A stretch of 19,358 nucleotides of DNA, taken from NCBI GenBank assembly GCA_013152945.1, contig JAADFL010000133.1, positions 1-19,358 on the forward strand, written 5' to 3'. Below the pieces are notes generated by a model. The model saw only the letters and a program-made list of their open reading frames with translations. It did not search any database and had not been told where the DNA came from. Every line of letters starts with the position of its first letter. Positions within the stretch are counted from its first letter, which is position 1. Source of the DNA: Deltaproteobacteria bacterium (GTDB lineage Bacteria > Myxococcota_A > JAADFL01). This document shows, piece after piece, positions 13,950-19,358 of this stretch. The position numbers were made by a program, and so were the translations under genes.

Positions 13950-15974
13950 ATGGCTGATTTAAGAAAGACAAGGGATCCGAAAAATTTCCGCCTGGCCATA
14001 GCCGGGTCTGCCAATGATATGTCCCTAGACCTGGATATTGAGCGAATTTTAAGGAACCAAGGTTACCAAGTTGAAAGCGCGGCAACAAGGGAAGAAGCAA
14101 TACCCCTTGTAAGAGCCTTCAGGCCCCACCTGTTGATAGTTAAAATTCTTGACAGAGAGGCGGAAAATTGCCTCGAGACACTCAAGAAAGCCGGTGACTT
14201 GGAAGCAATTCCCGTCCTGTTGATTTTCGGTGCTGACTATACGCCTTCCGGAGACGTGTCTTCAATCGTTCAAGCAACTCTCCGTGCCCCGTTATCAGAG
14301 GCTGCTTTCCTGGCAAAAATCAAAACGGAACTCGAGCTGAAGTTCTTTGAAGACGAGCTAGACAAGCAAAGAAAAGCCCAGTCCATACTGGATGAGATAC
14401 TTTCGTTCCTGGCATCCGGACCCCAGCCGGAAAACGTATTGCTTACCATCGCCCATAAGACCGCTCTCGTATCCGATGCAGACCGATGTTCAGTCATGTT
14501 TCCGAAAACCGGCTCACCGGACCTGTTCTGGATGGCATCCAATGATGACTCGGAAGTTCACACTATCGAGGCATCGCCCCACATGTTTCCGGAACTGGAA
14601 ATGGCAAACATGCTGGAAGAGGAACTGGACATTCCGGATGTAAAGAATGATCCCAGGTTCCTGGAGGTGCGTTCCAGGCTCGAGGCGGACGGCATCGAGA
14701 GCCTGGTGATGTACCCGATGAAACAAGCCGTTTACGGAAAGGCAGGCTTCATCTCCTTGTCATTCGCCACCAGGACGATAGACCTGGATCCGAATATCCG
14801 CAAGCTGTGCCATATGATAAAAAATGCCGCCGTCCTCGCTCTTACCGGCATCAACGATGTAACGTCCCAAGCTCAAGATTACTCAACCGGCAAGGCTAAG
14901 ACGGTTTCCACAGAGCACAGGTTGAAAAAACTGGAAAGATTCGAGGCGTACTTCGAGAACGCGGCTGAGGCAATGCTTATTCTGGACGATAATGGCCGGG
15001 CCTTGTCGGTGAACCTCGAGGGAGAAAAAGTCCTGGGAAGGTCCAGGCGGGAGATCCTGGGAGAATGGTTCCCAAATTTTTTCCACGAAAAGAGCAAAGC
15101 CCTTGCCGAAGACATGCTGGTAGGTTTCAGCCAAGAGGAATTCCCAAGATTTTTGGATATGTTGGTGACACGGGATGGAGAAACACGGCTGTTGTCTGTC
15201 AGCTCCGGGGCGTTGCACACATCACATGGTAGAGCCGTCATTTCTCTGCGTGACGTAACCGACCTGAGGGAAACGGAAGATGAACTAAAAAAGACAAAGG
15301 AGTTTCTCGAAAACCTCATCGACGGCAGTGTTCAGGGCATAATGGCCTGGGACATGTCCGGGGATATATTGTTGTTCAACAAGGGAGCCGAAAAGATAAC
15401 CAACCGGGAAGCAGAGGACATAGTAGGTAATTACAACATAACAGACCTTTTCCCGGAGAACGCCATAAAGGAAGTCCTGAAACAACTACACAGCACCCGA
15501 TACGGCGGCACAGGCAAGCTCGACAACGTAAGAAAAGATATCCTCGATCGAAACGGCCAAAGGATCCCGGTGAATCTCACCGCATCCATTGTGTACGAAG
15601 ACGGGGAGGAAGCAGCCGTTGTCGCAATCTTCTCAGACTTGCGTGAAAGGCTGAACATGGAGAAAAAACTCTCGCAGGCCAGGGAGCGGTTGGTACTAAG
15701 TGAAAAGCAGGCCATGCTTGCGGAACTGGCGGGAACGACTGCTCACGAACTAAATCAACCGCTTACATCCGTCATGGGTTATGCCGAGCTGTTGTTGCGC
15801 AAGATACCGGAAGACAGCCACAACCGCCACACAGTCGAAATAATATTGAAAGAAGCCGAAAGGATGGCCCAGATAGTCAAGAAAATAGGCAAGATAACAA
15901 AATACAAGACTACTACTTACGTGGGTTCCACAAAGATCGTGGACCTGGACAAGTCGACAGGAGATGATGAATGA
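13950..15974 (+). CDS. Histidine kinase-like sensor (pseudo-receiver, GAF, two PAS, HisKA) lacking the ATPase domain
   Basis: A 674-residue soluble sensor. Residues ~13-130 have a receiver-like fold ('FRLAIAGSANDMSLDLDIERILRNQGYQVESAATREEAI ... PHLLIVKILD'), but Lys65 stands where the phosphorylated Asp should be, and the acidic pocket and conserved Lys are absent. A GAF domain (~143-300), PAS 1 (~325-435) and PAS 2 (~445-565) follow. The HisKA helix pair contains His599 in TTAHELNQPLTSVMGYAEL, the DctB/FixL-like form. The protein ends 75 residues later in an ordinary tail (STGDDE) with no N, G1, F or G2 box, so it cannot bind ATP itself. Its TGA overlaps the ATG of the next kinase (ATGA), giving coupled translation. 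It probably depends on that kinase for phosphorylation (inference). No membrane segment is visible. Confidence 0.85.
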   Translation: MADLRKTRDPKNFRLAIAGSANDMSLDLDIERILRNQGYQVESAATREEAIPLVRAFRPHLLIVKILDREAENCLETLKKAGDLEAIPVLLIFGADYTPSGDVSSIVQATLRAPLSEAAFLAKIKTELELKFFEDELDKQRKAQSILDEILSFLASGPQPENVLLTIAHKTALVSDADRCSVMFPKTGSPDLFWMASNDDSEVHTIEASPHMFPELEMANMLEEELDIPDVKNDPRFLEVRSRLEADGIESLVMYPMKQAVYGKAGFISLSFATRTIDLDPNIRKLCHMIKNAAVLALTGINDVTSQAQDYSTGKAKTVSTEHRLKKLERFEAYFENAAEAMLILDDNGRALSVNLEGEKVLGRSRREILGEWFPNFFHEKSKALAEDMLVGFSQEEFPRFLDMLVTRDGETRLLSVSSGALHTSHGRAVISLRDVTDLRETEDELKKTKEFLENLIDGSVQGIMAWDMSGDILLFNKGAEKITNREAEDIVGNYNITDLFPENAIKEVLKQLHSTRYGGTGKLDNVRKDILDRNGQRIPVNLTASIVYEDGEEAAVVAIFSDLRERLNMEKKLSQARERLVLSEKQAMLAELAGTTAHELNQPLTSVMGYAELLLRKIPEDSHNRHTVEIILKEAERMAQIVKKIGKITKYKTTTYVGSTKIVDLDKSTGDDE

Positions 15975-17608
15975 CCAGGGCCGATTCCGGGCACAGCCCT
16001 GCGGAAAAGGCTGAACTCGCCCGACTGAAGAATGAACTCAAAGAAGGAAAGAGACTGCAAAAGGCCCTGTTCGAACTGACACGTGAAATAAGCCTGGCCA
16101 AAAGCGAAGATCAGGTCATCAAGGTCTTTGCCGAGACAATCAAGGAACTCTTTCCCAGGGCTTTTTTCTGCATAAAGGTAGTCGACCCGGAAACAATCGA
16201 ACTTGTCAACCTGTACGCCGAAGGACACTTAAAGGCGGAATCAAGGGATACGATCGAGGTCAAACGTTCAGCGGTCGAACGCTTCGGCTTGCAGGATGCT
16301 CTGTCAAGAAACCCGGCTGCAAGAATAAGGAACCGTTACAGGTTGGTCTTTGACAATAGTTCTTCCGGAACAGCGGTGCCCTTGGTGGCAAACGGTAAAT
16401 TTCTGGGGTTGCTGGCCCTGGAATACAAGCCCGGCGAGGAAAACCTCAACAGAGACAGGCCAGTATTGAGGCAGGTGGCGAATCAGCTCGCCCTTTCACT
16501 TCATCATGCCCACTCCGTCGAGGAGACACTGTTTCTCAAGAATTACCTGGAGCAATTAATCGAAAGTGCAAATGCCCTGATTATCGTTACAGACCCGTAC
16601 AGAAAAGTCAGGGTATGCAACAAGGCTGTTGAACGCCTTTTGGACATGGACAGAAAGGAGATCCTGGACAAGGACTTCCTTGATCTGTTACCCGAAGATG
16701 AACGTTCCAGGTTGCTTCGGGTTTTCGTATCCGCCTTGCATGGAAAATCCACAACCAATCTTGAAACAAGGCTCGTGGCGAAAAAAAAGGAGCTTAAAAG
16801 AGTAAACTTCAATACATCGCCATTGCTTAATGCAGACGGGCAGGTGGAAGGATTGATTGCCGTAGGCCAGGATTTGAGCCAGATACGCAATCTCGAGCAA
16901 CAGATGCTTCATGTGGCCAGGCTTGCCGGACTCGGGGAAACTGCTGCACAAATGATTCACGACATGAACACACCGCTTACATCCATTACGGTGTACTCTA
17001 CCCATTTACTTAAAAAGCTTGAAAAGGGTCCCATTGACAAACAAGAAAAGGAACGGGTGCTGCGCATAAGGGAGTCGGCCGAACGCATCCTCGATATGAC
17101 TCGAAACGTCATGAGCTTCGCCCGCACGGACAAGGACATTCATGAAGCAGTCGACCTGAACAAATTGATATCGAAATCGATTACTCTTTGCGATCCCATA
17201 ATCGAAAAGGGAAATGTAAGGATTCACAGCCAATTGGCCCAAGACCTTCCGCTCGTAAAGGCAATTTCAGGAGAAATCACCCAGGCCTTTCTCAACTTGT
17301 TGATGAACGCCTGTCAGGCGGTATCAGGCAAGCCCAACCCCCTGATTGTGATCACTTCAAACCGCCTGGATGAAGGCTTTGTGGAAATACTCATCTCTGA
17401 CAACGGATGTGGAATACCCGAAGAGGAACAAGTGAAAATCTTCGACCCGTTTTACACGAGCAAGCCAGATGGAGAGGGCACGGGTCTCGGACTATCCATT
17501 GTAAAGACCGTAATGGCCCACCACTACGGCAGCATCTCGGTGGACAGCGAGGAAGGACAGGGAACCACGTTCATATTGCGTTTTCCTTTTTCCAAGAAGG
17601 ATAATTGA
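15971..17608 (+). CDS. Complete soluble histidine kinase (GAF, PAS, HisKA, HATPase_c)
   Basis: A 545-residue sensor kinase. An N-terminal coiled segment (~10-40) leads to a GAF domain (~45-185: 'VFAETIKELFPRAFFCIKVVDPET ... GTAVPLVANGKFLGLLALEY'). A PAS domain (~195-310: 'LIESANALIIVTDPYRKVRVCNKAVERLLDM') and HisKA with His330 in AQMIHDMNTPLTSITVYS come next. The ATPase domain carries all boxes: N (Asn446 in NLLMNACQAV), G1 (DNGCGIP), F (FDPFYTSK) and G2 (GEGTGLGLSIV). No membrane segment or receiver is present and no response regulator gene is adjacent, so the phosphate acceptor is elsewhere. The ATG shares bases with the previous stop, implying fixed stoichiometry with the ATPase-less partner. 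The overall type is the NtrB/cytosolic PAS kinase group. Confidence 0.93.
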   Translation: MTRADSGHSPAEKAELARLKNELKEGKRLQKALFELTREISLAKSEDQVIKVFAETIKELFPRAFFCIKVVDPETIELVNLYAEGHLKAESRDTIEVKRSAVERFGLQDALSRNPAARIRNRYRLVFDNSSSGTAVPLVANGKFLGLLALEYKPGEENLNRDRPVLRQVANQLALSLHHAHSVEETLFLKNYLEQLIESANALIIVTDPYRKVRVCNKAVERLLDMDRKEILDKDFLDLLPEDERSRLLRVFVSALHGKSTTNLETRLVAKKKELKRVNFNTSPLLNADGQVEGLIAVGQDLSQIRNLEQQMLHVARLAGLGETAAQMIHDMNTPLTSITVYSTHLLKKLEKGPIDKQEKERVLRIRESAERILDMTRNVMSFARTDKDIHEAVDLNKLISKSITLCDPIIEKGNVRIHSQLAQDLPLVKAISGEITQAFLNLLMNACQAVSGKPNPLIVITSNRLDEGFVEILISDNGCGIPEEEQVKIFDPFYTSKPDGEGTGLGLSIVKTVMAHHYGSISVDSEEGQGTTFILRFPFSKKDN

Positions 17609-17940
17609 ATAACAGGATTCAAGATCCATTGCCCGGAATCCGGCAGATTGCGGCACTTTTCCATTTAGCACAGCCCGGCCTCGCCTCCCGCCTCCCCACC
17701 CAGGTTGATTTTCAGGGCATCAAAATCTTGCTGTAATTTCAGGAGGTTTCGTGTCAGTAAAAAATCCATTACCATACAAACATTGTTCACTCGCACCATG
17801 CTCAATCAAAATAAAACTATCAACATATTGGATTTTCGTACTAAATTGGATATGGGATTCGAGATTTCAGCTACCAGCTACGAACTACTCCTTATCGCTT
17901 TTCGCTTATCACTTTCAGCTTACAGCTTTGAACTTTAAGC
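17609..17940. other. Intergenic region between kinase pair and SUMF1 gene
   Basis: This 332-base gap is between convergent genes. It has a weak inverted repeat after the kinase stop (CCGG-AAT-CCGG near 17633-17643, with no T-run directly following). A C-rich tract at 17674-17701 puts four G-runs of three or more on the minus strand, a loose G-quadruplex pattern with one 10-base loop. AT-rich sequence follows to about 17840, and then the heptamer repeat at 17845-17935. No convincing gene was found. Confidence 0.5.
17845..17935 (-). repeat. Degenerate tandem repeat with strict 7-base period
   Basis: Read on the minus strand, thirteen consecutive 7-base units fill these 91 bases without any insertion or deletion. 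Seven units begin AAG (for example AAGCTGT, AAGCTGA, AAGCGAA, AAGCGAT), then three begin AG (AGTTCGT, AGCTGGT, AGCTGAA), then three begin ATC (ATCTCGA, ATCCCAT, ATCCAAT). Neighbouring units are most alike, and similarity drifts along the array. The array starts five bases after the stop codon of the SUMF1 gene. It is non-coding in all obvious senses; function is unknown. Confidence 0.65.
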
Positions 17941-19358
17941 TCATTGTCCTGACCTTGCAGGCCGAAAGCCCAGGTCGATGTAGCGGTAGCTCGGCTCGAA
18001 CCAGTAGCGATTCGCCGCGCGACAGTCGCGGGCATTGTAGTTCCAGCCGCCGCCGCGAAAAACCCGGTAAGAGCCTGTATCCGGTCCCACAGGGTCACTG
18101 CCTAAATCATTCTCATAAGATACCTGAAACCAGTCCCAAACCCACTCCCACACGTTGCCGGACATGTCAAAAAGCCCCCACGCGTTAGGTTCCTTGCCTT
18201 GCTTGGGCTGGGGTCCGCAAGTCGAGGCTCCTGGAAACCAACCAGAGCAGTCATAAGCACCTTCGTAAGTCGCGTTTGAGTTGCCACCATACCAGGCAAT
18301 CTGATCCAGGTTCTGATCCAGCGGGCTTTTTGTCGTCTGCGTGATCGTGCCGTTGTTTCCAGGGCTGGGATAAAACGCCGTGGTGCTGCCCGCTCGGGCA
18401 GCATACTCCCACTCCGCCTCGGTGGGAAGACGGTATCCCTTGCAGCCATATACCGTGGTTACACCGTTGCTCAGGGCTACATCAGCAGAATCAATGCCCC
18501 CGGACGTTGCATCATCATCAAAGCAGTCCATGTAATACGTACCAACGCCGCCTCCTGACACGCAAGTCACGTTCGACAGTACGTAACATGGTGTGTACCC
18601 ATCATGTTTAGACAACTCATTAACGTACGCTAATGTATCGAACCAACTGACCCGCTCCACTGGGCAATCGCCCCCGCACGATGTGAAGTTGCTCGGGTTC
18701 CATCCCATCAAAGCCGTAAACTCTGCCTGGGTTACCTCGTGAGGCAGGAGCCAAAAACTGTGCGTCAGCGTCACCTCGTGTAACTCCTCGTTCGTTTCAC
18801 GGCCAGGCTCTGATGTGCAGTCGCCAGGGTACCCGCCAGGTCCAGGGCAACCAGACGGGCTGCCCATCCAGAAGCTGCCTGCAGGCACCAATACGAAATC
18901 GCCACTTGTGCCAGTGTCTGTATCAGTATCAGTATCTGTGTCGGTATCGGTATCAGTATCTGTATCTGTGTCCGTGTCTGTGTCCGTGTCTGTGTCTGTG
19001 TCGGTATCTGTGTCAGTATCGGTATCAGTATCGGTGTCCATGTCAGCATCTGTATCCGTATCGGTATCAGCGTCTGTATCTGTGTCGGTATCGGTATCCG
19101 TATCAGCGTCGGTATCAGTGTCGGTATCGGTATCTGTGTCCGTGTCAGTATCCGTATCCGTATCAGTATCCGTATCCGTGTCGGTATCAGTATCAGTATC
19201 CGTGTCAGTATCCGTATCCGTGTCAGTATCAGTATCCGTGTCAGTATCCGTGTCCGTATCGGTATCCGTATCCGTGTCAGTATCAGTATCCGTATCCGTG
19301 TCACCTTTAGTATTGTACTTGCAGACGCCTGTTGCCTTGTCACAATGTTGGCCATCGT
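17941..19358 (-). CDS. SUMF1/FGE-sulfatase-domain protein on a long Asp-Thr repeat linker (5' end outside window)
   Basis: The frame is open from the right edge to a TGA at 17941-17943, giving over 470 residues. Reading inward, a Cys-containing piece (DGQHCDKATGVCKYNTKG, about 19303-19356) leads to a 130-codon Asp-Thr repeat (18913-19302). A SUMF1 domain then follows (about 17950-18900: 'GDFVLVPAGSFWMGSP', 'HEVTQAEFTALMGWNPSNF', 'PVERVSWFDTLAYVN', 'GYRLPTEAEWEYAARAGSTTAF', 'NAWGLFDMSGNVWEWVWDWF', 'YRVFRGGGWN', 'GFRPAR'). True formylglycine-generating enzymes have two active cysteines in the last part; here only one (ARDCRAANR) is present there, so catalysis as an FGE is unlikely. It is probably a surface or exported binding protein. 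The ATG at 19041 lies inside the repeat (a Thr-to-Met change) and is not the start. Confidence 0.85.
   Translation of the reverse strand, partial: DGQHCDKATGVCKYNTKGDTDTDTDTDTDTDTDTDTDTDTDTDTDTDTDTDTDTDTDTDTDTDTDTDTDTDTDTDTDTDTDTDADTDTDTDTDTDADTDTDTDADMDTDTDTDTDTDTDTDTDTDTDTDTDTDTDTDTDTDTDTDTDTGTSGDFVLVPAGSFWMGSPSGCPGPGGYPGDCTSEPGRETNEELHEVTLTHSFWLLPHEVTQAEFTALMGWNPSNFTSCGGDCPVERVSWFDTLAYVNELSKHDGYTPCYVLSNVTCVSGGGVGTYYMDCFDDDATSGGIDSADVALSNGVTTVYGCKGYRLPTEAEWEYAARAGSTTAFYPSPGNNGTITQTTKSPLDQNLDQIAWYGGNSNATYEGAYDCSGWFPGASTCGPQPKQGKEPNAWGLFDMSGNVWEWVWDWFQVSYENDLGSDPVGPDTGSYRVFRGGGWNYNARDCRAANRYWFEPSYRYIDLGFRPARSGQ
18913..19302 (-). repeat. Coding (Asp-Thr)65 hexanucleotide-type repeat
   Basis: On the minus strand, 65 Asp-Thr dipeptides follow one another over 390 bases. 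Every Asp is retained (GAT or GAC); Thr is replaced by Ala at three places (19045-19047, 19069-19071, 19105-19107) and by Met once (19039-19041). All four Thr codons are mixed without simple order. It probably acts as a stiff, acidic and possibly glycosylated stalk. Confidence 0.9.

Noticed and set aside
17665-17799. A 44-codon minus-strand ORF (start ATG at 17797-17799, C-terminus GGEAGGEAGLC).
   Set aside because: It has no proper ribosome site, part of its coding character comes from the G-rich tract, and I cannot link it to any family.
17941-18900. Calling the SUMF1 protein a formylglycine-generating enzyme.
   Set aside because: Only one Cys is seen in the C-terminal region where the active pair is expected, and no sulfatase gene is nearby.
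18913-19302. CRISPR-like or non-coding tandem array at the right edge.
   Set aside because: The period is six bases, in frame, and encodes Asp-Thr without interruption; there are no spacers.
18771-19355. Arg-Ile/Thr-Leu repeat ORF (minus) and Tyr-Gln/Cys-Pro repeat ORF (plus) across the right end.
   Set aside because: They are out-of-frame readings of the Asp-Thr repeat; the SUMF1 frame is the one that joins to a conserved domain.

Overview
The window suggests a Gram-negative bacterium of deltaproteobacterial or Myxococcota type. The reasons are a BamD-like lipoprotein, an OmpA protein with thrombospondin type 3 calcium repeats beside a DUF4398 lipoprotein, an FHA-DUF4388 protein, multi-PAS/GAF histidine kinases, and a SUMF1-domain protein on a very long Asp-Thr repeat. 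Base composition looks moderate, near 50% GC by eye. No rRNA, tRNA, CRISPR array, transposase or phage gene was seen. This taxonomic reading is inference from gene content.

Layout: 1-521 (+) is the C-terminal end of a leucine-rich-repeat-like protein, followed by a block of four consecutive hairpins. 868-4955 (+) holds bamD, a TPR protein, an FHA-DUF4388 signalling protein and a left-handed beta-helix protein. 5120-7205 (-) is an envelope operon: a ribbon-helix-helix-like protein, a DUF4398 lipoprotein and an OmpA/TSP3 protein. A short divergent promoter region with nested inverted repeats separates it from 7323-9757 (+), a beta-barrel-like exported protein translationally coupled to a HEAT-repeat/DUF1460 putative amidase. 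9717-13884 (-) carries a lipoprotein of unknown function, ComEC and a membrane-anchored thioredoxin-like protein. 13950-17608 (+) is a coupled pair of histidine kinases, the first of which has no ATPase domain. 17941 to the right edge (-) is the SUMF1 protein, whose N-terminus lies outside the window.

Most of these genes concern the cell envelope (barrel assembly, peptidoglycan anchoring, peptidoglycan hydrolysis, periplasmic thiol chemistry, DNA import) or signalling (FHA, two kinases).

The points most worth attention are: (a) the ATPase-less, pseudo-receiver histidine kinase overlapping a complete kinase by four bases, which looks like a two-subunit kinase; (b) a strict 7-base-period degenerate repeat starting five bases after the SUMF1 stop codon; (c) a 65-unit Asp-Thr tract kept at the protein level while its codons are scrambled; (d) a four-hairpin intergenic element at 532-645; (e) a candidate operator next to the ribbon-helix-helix gene.
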